The notes: a model not told the origin generated them from the sequence alone. DNA of 64,000 nt from Marinomonas rhizomae (GCF_003315485.1 NZ_QNSE01000006.1:246733-310732), one strand, 5' to 3'. Counted from the first letter of the stretch, positions 47,026-56,735 are shown. Made by a program: numbers and translations.

Positions 47026-47646
47026 TTAAACAATAGCAATTAGCTCGACATCAAACTGTAGAACAGAGAAAGGTTGAATCATTGCGCCAGCGCCTTGAGC
47101 ACCGTATGCCAATTCAGCAGGAATAGTAAGACGGTATTTCGCGCCTTCTTTCATCAACTGAAGACCTTCAGTCCAACCAGCAATAACGCCAGTTAGAGGA
47201 AATTCAATTGGCTCGCCACGAGCAATAGAGCTATCAAATACTTGTCCATCAATCAAACGGCCTTCGTAATGTACACGAACTGTCGCTTCACGATTTGGAG
47301 TTGCACCAGTACCTTCTTCAAGAACTTCAAACTGCAAGCCACTTTCTGTCGTTTGAACGCCATCTTTAGCTTTGTTTTCAGCTAGAAATGCTTCGCCTGC
47401 TTTGACTGTTTCTTCAGATGCTGCACGGCTTTTCTCTTCCATTTTTTGCTGTAGTTCAGCAAAAGCTGCTTCTAGTTCAGCACCAGGAACACGCATTTCT
47501 GCTCCGTTTAGCGCATCTTCAACTGCAGCAAAAAGATGCGTTAGAGACAATTCACCAAGATCGCTACCACGCAACTGATCACCGATTTGACGACCAATGC
47601 CGTATGCGATTTTTGCTTCGTTAGAGTCGAACGACAGTTCTGACAT
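47026..47646 (-). CDS. fklB: FklB/FkpA-type FKBP peptidyl-prolyl isomerase
   Basis: A 206-residue cis-trans prolyl isomerase. The N-terminal helical dimer domain (about 1-90, AKIAYGIGRQIGDQLRGS) is followed by an FKBP domain (about 110-206) with VRVHYEGRLIDGQVFDSSIARGEPIEFPL and VIAGWTEGLQLM..G..Y. No signal peptide is seen, so it is probably cytoplasmic, like FklB, and unlike FkpA. Confidence 0.93.
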   Translation of the reverse strand: MSELSFDSNEAKIAYGIGRQIGDQLRGSDLGELSLTHLFAAVEDALNGAEMRVPGAELEAAFAELQQKMEEKSRAASEETVKAGEAFLAENKAKDGVQTTESGLQFEVLEEGTGATPNREATVRVHYEGRLIDGQVFDSSIARGEPIEFPLTGVIAGWTEGLQLMKEGAKYRLTIPAELAYGAQGAGAMIQPFSVLQFDVELIAIV

Positions 47647-47791
47647 GTTTATACTCTCTTATTCGTTTACAAAAAATTGAGCGCGTATCATAACATAGGC
47701 AAATCTCATGAGCTTGCCTTTCAAACATACCACCTCCCCCTTTCAAAACCTCTCTAATGAAAAATATATTAATAAACCCCATAGATTTGTT

Positions 47792-47810
47792 AAATGATAT
47801 TCATTATCAT
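47792..47810. promoter_or_regulatory. Fur box
   Basis: AAATGATATTCATTATCAT, close to the GATAATGATAATCATTATC consensus, 33 bases ahead of the small gene at 47843. Confidence 0.75.
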
Positions 47811-47842
47811 TTAAGGTGTCACTATTCATCCTGGAGTGCGTT

Positions 47843-48064
47843 ATGAAAACAAAGAGCTTTGTCCCGTCGCCCAAACGATATACAGACGATAAAAAACCAA
47901 CCGATTATTGGGGAATGCTATTCATTGGCTTTATCTTCATATCGTCAATGAGCTGTTTTTTATTTGCCAATCATAGCGATAGGCAACCTTCTAGCAGCCT
48001 ATCGCTTACCACTCATCAAATAAGCACAATGATAATTGACACAGATCAGAGCAGCAAAAGCTAA
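47843..48064 (+). CDS. 73-residue single-pass membrane protein under a Fur box
   Basis: A short basic N-terminus (KTKSFVPSPKRYTDDKKP), one membrane helix (about 25-43, GMLFIGFIFISSMSCFLF), and a serine/threonine-rich outer tail. No family recognised. The frame is open from 47816, but TGGAG lies eight bases ahead of this ATG, which decides the start. The Fur box suggests production under iron limitation. The universal stress protein gene starts 39 bases downstream and may share the transcript. Confidence 0.65.
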   Translation: MKTKSFVPSPKRYTDDKKPTDYWGMLFIGFIFISSMSCFLFANHSDRQPSSSLSLTTHQISTMIIDTDQSSKS

Positions 48065-48103
48065 AAAGATTAAGCTATAGGAACATTAAAAGAGGATTTT
48101 GCC

Positions 48104-48586
48104 ATGTTACCTAAAATAAACACTATTGTTTACGCTTGCGATCTAGACAGTAAAACGCAAGCTGCTATGGAGCTCGTTTTAAGTTTAGCCAAAACTCATG
48201 GGGCAAAAGTCGTATTAATGCATGCGATAGAGCCACTGAATGCCCAAGCATATAATATGATCAACAATTACATTACTGAAGATGTTAGAGATGAGATGCG
48301 CAAAGGTGCCATCACTGAAATTGATTCTCGCATGAAACGACTGCTCTCTGAGTTTATGGAAAAATACTCGACAGAGCTAGCTGATCTAGAAACGCCACCA
48401 GAAACCATTATTGTAAATGGTGTGCCGTCTGAATCCATCGAACGTCTGGCAACAGAAAAAAATGCCGATTTAATTGTAATGAATAGTCGAACACATGGAC
48501 GACTAAGCCAAGTGATCATTGGCTCCACTGCAAACAAGGTGATTCATACCAGCTCAATTCCTGTGCTAGTTGTACCGATAAAATAA
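48104..48586 (+). CDS. universal stress protein (UspA family)
   Basis: A 160-residue UspA-fold protein. The nucleotide-binding pattern is GxxG-9x-G(S/T) in the segment MNSRTHGRLSQVIIGSTANKVIHTS. IVYACDLDSKTQAAMELVLSLAKTHGAKVVLMHAIEP forms the first beta-alpha-beta. AGAGGA precedes the ATG. Its role is not defined by sequence. Confidence 0.9.
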   Translation: MLPKINTIVYACDLDSKTQAAMELVLSLAKTHGAKVVLMHAIEPLNAQAYNMINNYITEDVRDEMRKGAITEIDSRMKRLLSEFMEKYSTELADLETPPETIIVNGVPSESIERLATEKNADLIVMNSRTHGRLSQVIIGSTANKVIHTSSIPVLVVPIK

Positions 48587-48656
48587 CAACTTACCTAATT
48601 AGATAACTACGACTCAATTAAATAACGTATCACTCTAGTCACAGTTGTCCGTGTTC

Positions 48657-48692
48657 GATACACTTACTGTATATATAAACAGTAAGTGTATC
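48657..48692. promoter_or_regulatory. LexA box inside a 14-bp-arm inverted repeat at the topB start
   Basis: GATACACTTACTGT, eight bases, ACAGTAAGTGTATC is a perfect inverted repeat. Its centre (48667-48682) is CTGTATATATAAACAG, a perfect CTGT-N8-ACAG LexA site with TA/TA flanks. It ends one base before the topB ATG and replaces the usual ribosome binding site. TTGTCC (48645-48650) and TATATA (48670-48675) may be the promoter. Confidence 0.85.
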
Positions 48693-48693
48693 T

Positions 48694-50691
48694 ATGATTC
48701 TTTATATTGCCGAAAAACCCAGCCTTGCTAGAGCTATTGCTGCCGCATTCCCATCACCACAAAAAAAAGAAGAAGGTTGTATTTGGCTGCCTAATGGTGA
48801 CTGCGTTAGCTGGTGCATCGGTCACTTGCTCGAACAAGCCGAACCCCATCAATATAATCCGGCTTATAAAAGTTGGAATCTAGACCATTTACCTATCATC
48901 CCAACAGACTGGCAATGGCAAGAAAAAGCCAACACAAAAAAGCAGCTTGGTATTTTAAAAAAGCTTATTAAAAAAGCCAGCACAATAGTACATGCAGGGG
49001 ACCCAGACCGTGAGGGCCAATTGCTCGTCGATGAAGTCTTGCATTATACCAAGGTCCCTGTACAGAAACTGAAAAACACTCAACGGCTGCTAGTGAATGA
49101 CTTAACACCTTCGGCGGTAAAGAAAGCACTGAGCAATTTGCGTTCAAATAATGAATTCGCTGCGCTATCTCGCTCGGCATTAGGCCGTGCTCGTGCGGAC
49201 TGGTTATTTGGCTTAAACCTGACTCGCGCTTATACCATACGAGGTCGCCAAGCAGGCTACCAAGGCGTTTTATCTATTGGCCGAGTTCAAACACCAGTAT
49301 TAGGGCTTGTTGTCGCCAGAGATAAAGAAAGACAAGCCTTCGTCCCAAAAGATTTTTATCAAGTCTGGGCAAGTATACAAACACCACAAGGCGCTATGTT
49401 TCAAGCAAAATGGCTGCCTAGTGAAGCTTGTCAGCCTTATATGGATGAAGAGCATCGCATACTCAGTTTGCCACTCGCACAAAATGTCGCTAATCGTATA
49501 ACCAATAAACCAGCGATTGTCATTGAGGCAAACTACAAACAAAAAAAGCAAACGCCGCCTCTGCCCTATAGCTTGTCAGCCTTACAAATCGATGCAGCAA
49601 AAGCGTTCTCTCTGTCGGCGCAACAAGTATTAGATACTTGCCAAACGCTTTATGAACGCCATCAAATGATCACCTACCCAAGATCCGATTGCCGTTATTT
49701 ACCAACTCAACAGCATAAAGATGCTCCCGCTATCATTACGGCTCTCACTCGTTCAGGAGGAGAGACACAACAAGGAGCAAAAAACGCTGACGCTTCACGC
49801 AAGAGCAAAGCCTGGAATGACAAACAAGTCACGGCTCACCATGCCATTATCCCAACTACTCAAGCACACAAAGCCTCATCTCTTTCTAAAACAGAAACTT
49901 TGGTCTTCCACTTAATTGCTCGACAATATCTCATGCAATTTTACCCTGAGTACGATTACTTAGCGTCTTACATAAAACTAGAAATCGAAGGAGGACAATT
50001 TGAAGCAAAAGGTAACACACCAATTGCACTTGGTTGGAAAGCCCTGTTGCCAAACAAAAACAAAACAAAAGATCCAGAAGATGAAAACCAAAATGAGCTC
50101 CCAAAACTAAACAAAAACGAAGAACTTTGGTGCACAAAAGGACAAATCCAAGAGAAAGTCACCACACCACCTGCCGCATTTACTGATGCAAGCTTACTCG
50201 CGGCGATGACAGGCATTAGTAGATTTGTTACGGACAAGGATATTAAAGCCATCCTAAAAGAGACTGACGGGCTTGGAACAGAGGCTACTAGAGCCAGCAT
50301 CATAGAGCTGCTTTTTAAACGTGGTTTTTTAATGAGACAGGGAAAACAAATTCACGCCAGCCAAACAGGCCGCGCCTTTATTGATTGCCTACCAATCCAG
50401 CTGGCTACTCCTGACATGACCGCAAAATGGGAGTCAGCTCTGAATAGCATCAGCCTTGGCGAAGCGAGCTATCAAGCGTTTATGACAAATCTAGAAAGCA
50501 ATTTAAATCAGCTGCTAAGCGCTTCCCGAGAGATGCCGACATCTGCCTTACAAAACTTACCACCGCCAACTAAAAAACCTTTTGCCAAGCGTAAAAGCAC
50601 AACAAGCAAAAAAGCTTCGAGTATAAAAAAAACAACTGTAGCAAAAACGAGCAACGCAAAAACAAAAAGACGCTCAAAAGCGCCTTCTTAG
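48694..50691 (+). CDS. topB: DNA topoisomerase III
   Basis: A type IA topoisomerase that decatenates DNA and unlinks recombination intermediates. The 665-residue protein has the Toprim start ILYIAEKPSLARAIA, the acidic DPDREGQLLVDEV, the SIGRVQTPVLGLVV core, and the catalytic Tyr328 in ITYPRSDCRY, the same number as E. coli Tyr328. ETDGLGTEATRASIIELL follows. The C-terminal tail (about 620-665) is Lys/Ser/Ala-rich and probably binds DNA. No zinc fingers. There is no Shine-Dalgarno sequence; the LexA palindrome abuts the ATG, so the message may be leaderless. Confidence 0.95.
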   Translation: MILYIAEKPSLARAIAAAFPSPQKKEEGCIWLPNGDCVSWCIGHLLEQAEPHQYNPAYKSWNLDHLPIIPTDWQWQEKANTKKQLGILKKLIKKASTIVHAGDPDREGQLLVDEVLHYTKVPVQKLKNTQRLLVNDLTPSAVKKALSNLRSNNEFAALSRSALGRARADWLFGLNLTRAYTIRGRQAGYQGVLSIGRVQTPVLGLVVARDKERQAFVPKDFYQVWASIQTPQGAMFQAKWLPSEACQPYMDEEHRILSLPLAQNVANRITNKPAIVIEANYKQKKQTPPLPYSLSALQIDAAKAFSLSAQQVLDTCQTLYERHQMITYPRSDCRYLPTQQHKDAPAIITALTRSGGETQQGAKNADASRKSKAWNDKQVTAHHAIIPTTQAHKASSLSKTETLVFHLIARQYLMQFYPEYDYLASYIKLEIEGGQFEAKGNTPIALGWKALLPNKNKTKDPEDENQNELPKLNKNEELWCTKGQIQEKVTTPPAAFTDASLLAAMTGISRFVTDKDIKAILKETDGLGTEATRASIIELLFKRGFLMRQGKQIHASQTGRAFIDCLPIQLATPDMTAKWESALNSISLGEASYQAFMTNLESNLNQLLSASREMPTSALQNLPPPTKKPFAKRKSTTSKKASSIKKTTVAKTSNAKTKRRSKAPS

Positions 50692-50722
50692 TAAACCCAA
50701 CAAGTTTTAGGCTGGCTGACTA

Positions 50723-51343
50723 TCAACCAATAGCAAGCCATACACCAACGCCTACCATTAATGTCCCTGCAATACGGTTCATAATGCGAACATTACCACT
50801 TTGCATAAGAATGGATTTTAGTGTCCTTCCTCCAACGGCATAAATTAGCAAACAACTAAATTCAAGCGTTAAAATGATCGTAATCAATACAGCCAACTGA
50901 TTTGTTAATGGGCGGCTCGCATCCAAGAATGGCGGCAACAAAGCGACAAAAAACGCCCAGCCTTTCGGATTAGCAATTGCCGTCACAAAGCCTTGCGAAA
51001 TTAAATCAAATCGTGAAGCAAGCTTAGTATCAGAGGCATTCGATTTAATTGCCATTTTACCTTTAGACAGCCACATCTGAACGCCTACGAAGGCAAGGTA
51101 AGCACCACCTATGTATTTCAACACCATGAATACACTAGGGTAATTCAATAATAATGCAGCCACACCAATAGCGGATAAAATCGCCACGGTAGCAACACCA
51201 ACCAACTCACCTAACATCATCCAAAGAGCACGTTTGACACCGATCGTCATGCCTAATGTCATAGCTAGTGTCATACACATGCCTGGTGTGATAGAAACAA
51301 AAAAGAAAGTCGGTATAAATGCAGAAAGTAATGCTAAATTCAC
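50723..51343 (-). CDS. LysE/RhtB-family amino acid exporter
   Basis: A 206-residue inner-membrane protein with six hydrophobic segments. The family start FVSITPGMCMTLAMTLGMTIGVKRALWMMLGELVG carries the TPGP-like motif as TPGM, and PKGWAFFVALLPPFLD is the second signature. Substrate (lysine, threonine, homoserine or other) cannot be told. Convergent to topB with a 31-base gap. Confidence 0.88.
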   Translation of the reverse strand: MNLALLSAFIPTFFFVSITPGMCMTLAMTLGMTIGVKRALWMMLGELVGVATVAILSAIGVAALLLNYPSVFMVLKYIGGAYLAFVGVQMWLSKGKMAIKSNASDTKLASRFDLISQGFVTAIANPKGWAFFVALLPPFLDASRPLTNQLAVLITIILTLEFSCLLIYAVGGRTLKSILMQSGNVRIMNRIAGTLMVGVGVWLAIG

Positions 51344-51470
51344 AAGAGGTCCTTATCTAATGGCAGAAATTAAGAGACAAAATTCTCATGAGTTAAGATA
51401 AGTAGCAAGCACTTTACTAAACATACAGTAGAAAAATTAGCTTGGTGTAGGAATGCTGATATTGCAGGGA

Positions 51471-52253
51471 CTAAAAACGTTTTTTTTCTTTAAATGAAGA
51501 GCCTTCGATAAACTTACTCCACTCATCATCCAGCTCATCTTCATCATCACTGGACATATTTTGCGTAATTTCTTCTTCCGCTTTTTGTAAAGCAAGGTCT
51601 TCTTCAATTTCCTGTAACAAGTCTTTGAGCTTAAGAATCGTTGGTTGAGCTTCAACCGAATCTTTGATGGGCGCTAATTGTGCCAGCGCTTCTTTATACA
51701 TTTCTACAGCTGTATCCATCTGACCACTCAAAAATGCTTTACGAGCAAGATAGGCATGATAGTCAGAATTAACCTTGTAATGATAGAAATCTAGCAATTT
51801 ACTGTAGCGATACACCACATCAGAATCTATGGATTTTTCTTTCTGAGAGACAATCAAAAATGACTTAAAAGATTCGAACATACGCTTTACTTCTATAATC
51901 AGTATCTCGTCGTTCATTGGTTTGGCACGTCTTTTCTGTTTACTTGCTTGAAACTCAGTCATTTCCTCTGCCAAATGACCACGACGACGGGTTAATGTCG
52001 GATCAGGCTGCAATATAAGAAGCTGGTCATATATTGCAATCATACGAGAAAACAGCCAAAGCCTCATATCCTTGGGTTGATATTGAGGAGGCATTTCGTC
52101 AAGATAGCGACGCACTTGGCGCAATTGGTTATTAAGGTTCGCCACTTTTCGTAACTTTTCCAATCGAGCCTGCTCTTTTAACTGTAGAACAATTGCGAAG
52201 GCAATAAATCCACCGATAACGAGCAAAAGTACTGTAATGGTAACGGCTGTCAT
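51471..52253 (-). CDS. membrane-anchored helical protein, function unknown (paralogue of 52339-53040)
   Basis: A 260-residue protein with one N-terminal membrane helix (VTITVLLLVIGGFIAFAIVL), then mostly alpha-helix, with TPR-like pairs such as YHAYLARKAFLSGQMDTAVEMYKEALAQLAPI near 180-210. An acidic C-terminus follows (SSDDEDELDDEW). It shares layout with the gene upstream: membrane helix, RxxY/LL helices, a late 'AL..YK.AL' helix pair. No family recognised. Confidence 0.6.
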   Translation of the reverse strand: MTAVTITVLLLVIGGFIAFAIVLQLKEQARLEKLRKVANLNNQLRQVRRYLDEMPPQYQPKDMRLWLFSRMIAIYDQLLILQPDPTLTRRRGHLAEEMTEFQASKQKRRAKPMNDEILIIEVKRMFESFKSFLIVSQKEKSIDSDVVYRYSKLLDFYHYKVNSDYHAYLARKAFLSGQMDTAVEMYKEALAQLAPIKDSVEAQPTILKLKDLLQEIEEDLALQKAEEEITQNMSSDDEDELDDEWSKFIEGSSFKEKKRF

Positions 52254-52338
52254 ATGATACGTAGTTTACCTTAGTAATATTTATAGACTAAAACGCCTGC
52301 TAACTTTCAAAAGAAGTAATACAATGCAATTCGTCAAC

Positions 52339-53040
52339 TCACTTCAGTTTGAGCTCCGCCTTATTGTTCTTTGAAAATAAAGCTTTTTCAACTTCCTGTA
52401 TCATACTTTGTAGACGTACCACCTCTCTTTTCGAGCCGCCCACGGATCCATTCTTTTCAATAACAGACAATGCCATACGGTATTTTTCTAGTGCTCTATT
52501 CTTCTTATCATTATCAAAATCCTGCCTAGCCTGGCGGACCAAAAGGTCTCGATAAGCCAAAGAATGCGCATAACGAACCAATACAATATGATGCCTTATT
52601 ATTGCCCTACTGACGCCATAACCCTCACTCATGTTCCTAATTTCTCTGAGCATAAATTGGAGGGCATTTTGAATTTCATCTAACTGTTCTTGACTCGATA
52701 CTCTATCTTTAACGGTAGTTTGCTGTCCTAATTTTAATTCTGCCAATATTTTAACCAAATCAGCCTGCTTAGAAACAAACTCTGACTGGTAATTCGCCCG
52801 ATTAAGCTGAGCAATAACAGAAAGCAAATACTCTAATATAAAAATTTTAGAATCGCGCGTTAAATAGCGATCAGAAATGATTTGTAAGGAATGAAATAAA
52901 CTATCACTTCGGTTCGACAAGCGAGAAAGTAGCTTTTCTCGTAACTCTCTTTGTTTTGCTCTCCATCTGAAAAAAGCAGGAAAAAAGCAAAGCATAGCAA
53001 ATATAGTAACGGCAACTAAGATCAACACACCAGATTTCAT
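52339..53040 (-). CDS. membrane-anchored helical protein, function unknown
   Basis: A 233-residue protein: one N-terminal membrane helix (GVLILVAVTIFAMLCFFPAFF), a basic stretch (RWRAKQRELREKLLSRLSNR), then helices. The late segment AYRDLLVRQARQDFDNDKKNRALEKYRMALSVIEKNG parallels the TPR-like pair of the gene that follows it, 85 bases downstream on the same strand. The two look like an old duplication and may be one operon. No family recognised. Confidence 0.6.
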   Translation of the reverse strand: MKSGVLILVAVTIFAMLCFFPAFFRWRAKQRELREKLLSRLSNRSDSLFHSLQIISDRYLTRDSKIFILEYLLSVIAQLNRANYQSEFVSKQADLVKILAELKLGQQTTVKDRVSSQEQLDEIQNALQFMLREIRNMSEGYGVSRAIIRHHIVLVRYAHSLAYRDLLVRQARQDFDNDKKNRALEKYRMALSVIEKNGSVGGSKREVVRLQSMIQEVEKALFSKNNKAELKLK

Positions 53041-53143
53041 TTCTTAATAGTTACCTGTCTTAATAGTTACCTGAGCCATAACGTCATTTAAAAGCTACAA
53101 CAGTTAACTTACTTTTATATAACACTGATGAAGTGATTAAAAC

Positions 53144-53175
53144 AAAAAAAGACCAGTAAACCTGATCTTTTTTAT
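53144..53175 (-). terminator. terminator of the phosphate transporter gene
   Basis: Minus strand GATCAGG TTTAC TGGTCTTTTTTT, one mismatch in the stem. Confidence 0.7.
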
Positions 53176-53191
53176 TTTACCATTAAATATC

Positions 53192-54766
53192 TTATCGAGA
53201 GACTGAAAAGCCAAGTAGCATGTAAAAAAGCACAGCAGAAAGTAAAGCCGACGCAGGTACAGTGATCACCCATGCCGCAGCAATACGCAACAAAGCAGAA
53301 CGTTTTACTAATTCTTTCTTGGTCGCTTTTTTCAATCCTTTACGCTCTTCAGAAGAAATCGGGGATGAAGCCTGTGCCGCTTTGAGCTCTTTCAAAATTG
53401 CACGTTTTTCATCTACATCTGCCAACTTGAAACGCTTAACAAACTCTTGAGTTTGCTGACCATTATGACCTGCAGATTCTGAATGAGAGATAATTGAGGC
53501 TAATTTTTTCTCATAAGACTGCTTCAAATACTCACGCAAGAAGCCAACACCAAAGATACCACCTACAGCAATATGAGTCGAACTAACCGGTAAGCCAAGT
53601 TGAGAGGCGACAATTACTGTAATAGCAGCTGCCATCGCGACACAAAAAGCTCGTGTTTTATCCAGCTCAGTGATTTCAGATCCTACCGTTTTAATGAGCT
53701 TTGGACCAAATAAAGCAAGCCCTACCGCAATACCGATACCACCAACCATCATAACCCAAATAGGAATTGATGCTTTACTAGATACTGCGCCAGTCAACAG
53801 AGCATCATTAATCGCAGCAAGAGGTCCAATCGCATTGGCTACATCATTCGCACCATGAGCAAAACTTAGTAATGCTGCAGACACAATAAGAGGAATTGTG
53901 AATAAATTATTTACAGCATCTTTGTCATTCTTCAAAGCTGAAGCGGCTTTATCAATAATTGGACGAACAATAAAATACACGGTTAGGGCTATTGCCAGAC
54001 CAATCAAAGCCGCTGAAATAAAGTCTAACTTCCAGATTTTCTTTAGACCTTTCAGAGCCAAATACGTTGAAAACGCCCAAACCATTATAGCAACTAACAA
54101 GGGAACAACTTTTTTAGCCGCATCAATCATATCGTTTTTGTAGGTGATAGAACGCTTAATGTAAATTAGAAATAGCGCAGCGATTACGCCACCCAATACA
54201 GGAGAAATAACCCAACTGGCAACAATTGCGATCATTTTATCCCAGTTAGCGATATCCCAACCACCGGCCGCAATGCCTGCACCAAGCACACCACCCACAA
54301 TAGAGTGCGTTGTCGAAACAGGAGCACCAAGATAAGTGGCCAAATTTAGCCAAATTGCGCCCGCTAATAAAGCCGCCATCATGACCCAAATAAAAGTTTC
54401 AGCATCGCCTATTGAGTTAGGGTTTATAATGCCATTTTTAATGGTACCAACAACCGTTCCTCCGGCAATCAAAGCACCTGCCGCTTCAAAAATAGCCGCA
54501 ATCAAAATTGCGCCCGTCATTGATAAGGCTTTAGAGCCTACCGCCGGACCTACGTTATTGGCCACATCATTCGCTCCGATATTCACGGCCATGTAAGCAC
54601 CAATTGCCGCCGCGATCGCTAATATCGATAAATTAGAAACCCCAACACCATTAGATGACGCATAAAAGCCAGAAGCCAACACAAAGGCCAAAGCAATCAG
54701 CACTCGAACAAACTCATGACCACTCAATAAAGCGGATTCTTCTTTCGGGTTATTTGTAAGATCCAT
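53192..54766 (-). CDS. pit: Pit-family low-affinity phosphate transporter
   Basis: A 524-residue inner-membrane phosphate (metal-phosphate) symporter. It has two PHO4 halves, each with the signature GANDVAN: GANDVANNVGPAVGSKALS near 65-80 and GANDVANAIGPLAAI near 305-320. It has 10 or more hydrophobic segments, and SSTHIAVGGIFGVGF and STTHSIVGGVLGAGIAAGGW repeats. A central soluble loop (about 425-490) separates the last membrane segment. No phoU-like gene beside it. Confidence 0.95.
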   Translation of the reverse strand: MDLTNNPKEESALLSGHEFVRVLIALAFVLASGFYASSNGVGVSNLSILAIAAAIGAYMAVNIGANDVANNVGPAVGSKALSMTGAILIAAIFEAAGALIAGGTVVGTIKNGIINPNSIGDAETFIWVMMAALLAGAIWLNLATYLGAPVSTTHSIVGGVLGAGIAAGGWDIANWDKMIAIVASWVISPVLGGVIAALFLIYIKRSITYKNDMIDAAKKVVPLLVAIMVWAFSTYLALKGLKKIWKLDFISAALIGLAIALTVYFIVRPIIDKAASALKNDKDAVNNLFTIPLIVSAALLSFAHGANDVANAIGPLAAINDALLTGAVSSKASIPIWVMMVGGIGIAVGLALFGPKLIKTVGSEITELDKTRAFCVAMAAAITVIVASQLGLPVSSTHIAVGGIFGVGFLREYLKQSYEKKLASIISHSESAGHNGQQTQEFVKRFKLADVDEKRAILKELKAAQASSPISSEERKGLKKATKKELVKRSALLRIAAAWVITVPASALLSAVLFYMLLGFSVSR

Positions 54767-54986
54767 ACGGGCTCTTCTTTCTATAATTAATCTATGCCAA
54801 ACCGTTGGATTTTTAGACTAGACTAAAACTCCCAACGACATGCTTATCCTAGCATCAAAAATAAATTTGGCTCTCAATTCATCCCGTCACATTTCTGTAA
54901 AATGTAAATTCGGCGCCATTCTACACTGGGAGTCTTAAGATAAAAACCCCCTTAAACAGTCTGATAGTAACGACTCTAAAAAGGAC
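54767..54986. other. gap between sdaA and pit
   Basis: No gene. AT-rich leader of pit, with no clear -35/-10 pair that I can support. The sdaA terminator and the repeat after it bring the total gene-free stretch to 305 bases. Confidence 0.4.
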
Positions 54987-55009
54987 AAAAAAAGTGCCCT
55001 ACAAGGCAC
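54987..55009 (-). terminator. terminator after sdaA
   Basis: Minus strand GTGCC TTGTAG GGCAC followed by TTTTTTT. Confidence 0.85.
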
Positions 55010-55031
55010 CTGACGGAAAGATACTACAGAA

Positions 55032-55071
55032 ATATGACTGTTTTGTTATATTTGTAATATAACAGTCATAT
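55032..55071. repeat. AT-rich nested inverted repeat abutting the sdaA stop
   Basis: Outer arms ATATGACTGTT/AACAGTCATAT (11 bp). The inner GTTATATT/AATATAAC competes with the outer pairing. It ends at the base before the sdaA stop codon. There is no T run, so it may protect the mRNA 3' end rather than terminate. Confidence 0.6.
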
Positions 55072-56454
55072 CTAGCACTCGATCACATTAACTGCCAAGC
55101 CTCCTCGTGAGGTTTCTTTATACTCATCATTCATATCTCTGCCTGTGTCGCGCATAGTGCGAATCACTTTATCGAGAGATACGTAATGCGTACCATCACC
55201 TCGAAGCGCCATACTTGCAGAGTTAATCGCTTTCATTGAAGCCATGGCGTTTCGTTCGATACAAGGCACTTGAACCAGCCCTCCAATAGGGTCACAAGTA
55301 AGACCTAAGTTATGCTCCATACCTATCTCAGCAGCATTTTCTATTTGTTCAGGCGTACCGCCTGTGGCCGCCGCTAACCCAGCCGCAGCCATAGCGCAAG
55401 CCGACCCAACTTCCCCTTGGCAACCCACTTCAGCACCAGAAATCGACGCATTTTCTTTGAATAATAATCCAATTGCAGCAGCGGTAAGAAAAAAGTCAAT
55501 CACACCGTCTTCGCTAGAACGAGGACAAAATTCCCAATAATAATGTAATACCGCCGGAATAATTCCCGCTGCACCATTAGTCGGTGCAGTGACAACTCGA
55601 CCTCCCCCAGCATTTTCTTCATTAACTGCCAAGGCATAAAGATTGACCCAATCCATAGCGCCCAAAGAGGGGGTTATCATATCCATACGAGTTTTGCAGG
55701 TTAAATCTCGATATAGGCTAGCCGCTCTGCGCTTCACCTTTAGCCCTCCGGGTAGAATTCCTTCACTACGAATACCCTGTTGCACACAGCTTTTCATCAC
55801 AGACCAAATAGAGAGAATACCTTGCTTAATTTCTTCTTCTGTTCGCCAATATTTTTCATTTTCCATCATTATTTGCGCAATGTTTTTGTCTTGTTCATGA
55901 CAAAGTCGAATCAGATCTTCTGCGCTATGGAAGACATGAGGGAGCTCAGTAGCATCTTCAACCAATGCCACGTTTCCGTACTCATCTTCCTGAACAATAA
56001 AGCCACCACCAACTGAATAAAATGTCGCCTGATGAATAACCTCACCATCTATACCAAAAGCAACCAACACCATACCATTAGCATGGAAATCTAAACGATC
56101 AATGCGGTGATAAATTAAGTCTACTGCGACATCAATAAAAATAGATCGTTTAGCAAGTAACTTAAGCTGAGAAGACATTTCTATTTGACTAACTCTTTCA
56201 TCAACGCGACTAGGATCAATTAAATCTGGCATTTCTCCTTCAAGACCCATTAGCACTGCAGTGCCTGTTCCATGCCCTTTACCAGTAGCCCCAAGTGATC
56301 CATACAAGTCTATTTTTAAGCGGGTGACGCTGGATAATAACTGTCGATCTTCTAATTGATGGACAAACTGATTTGCTGCCACCATAGGACCAACAGTATG
56401 AGAACTAGAAGGACCTATTCCCACTTTAAAAAGGTCAAATAAACTGATTGCCAT
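55072..56454 (-). CDS. sdaA: SdaA-type L-serine ammonia-lyase (iron-sulfur)
   Basis: Deaminates L-serine to pyruvate with a [4Fe-4S] cluster. The 460-residue protein starts [24 protein letters not shown], the family signature; cluster cysteines fall in [19 protein letters not shown] and in [22 protein letters not shown]. The length matches single-chain SdaA/SdaB. GAGGGAAAGACT precedes ATG 56454; the frame extends to 56490 without a ribosome site. Confidence 0.96.
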   Translation of the reverse strand: MAISLFDLFKVGIGPSSSHTVGPMVAANQFVHQLEDRQLLSSVTRLKIDLYGSLGATGKGHGTGTAVLMGLEGEMPDLIDPSRVDERVSQIEMSSQLKLLAKRSIFIDVAVDLIYHRIDRLDFHANGMVLVAFGIDGEVIHQATFYSVGGGFIVQEDEYGNVALVEDATELPHVFHSAEDLIRLCHEQDKNIAQIMMENEKYWRTEEEIKQGILSIWSVMKSCVQQGIRSEGILPGGLKVKRRAASLYRDLTCKTRMDMITPSLGAMDWVNLYALAVNEENAGGGRVVTAPTNGAAGIIPAVLHYYWEFCPRSSEDGVIDFFLTAAAIGLLFKENASISGAEVGCQGEVGSACAMAAAGLAAATGGTPEQIENAAEIGMEHNLGLTCDPIGGLVQVPCIERNAMASMKAINSASMALRGDGTHYVSLDKVIRTMRDTGRDMNDEYKETSRGGLAVNVIEC

Positions 56455-56661
56455 AGTCTTTCCCTCTGCCGGCAGATACATTCCGCACAACGATTAAAAT
56501 ACAAAACACGAGCTCAATGACAAAAGAAATTATCATTTATGAGATAAAGTTTCCAATTGGAAACAACGTTTTTTGACTATATAAATTACATGCTCGGCAA
56601 AGAGTCAACTTATTGACGTTTAAAGACCATTATCTAAGAACTAAATCTAGCGCAGTAAATG

Positions 56662-56695
56662 AAAAAAAACCAAAAGACCGAAGCCTTTTGGTTTT
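56662..56695 (-). terminator. terminator of the aldehyde dehydrogenase at 56736
   Basis: Minus strand AAAACCAAAAG GCTTCGGT CTTTTGGTTTTTTTT. The 207 bases from here to sdaA hold no gene. Confidence 0.9.
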
Positions 56696-56735
56696 CATTG
56701 TTACTCAGAGGTATTGATAAATGACGCTAACTCAA

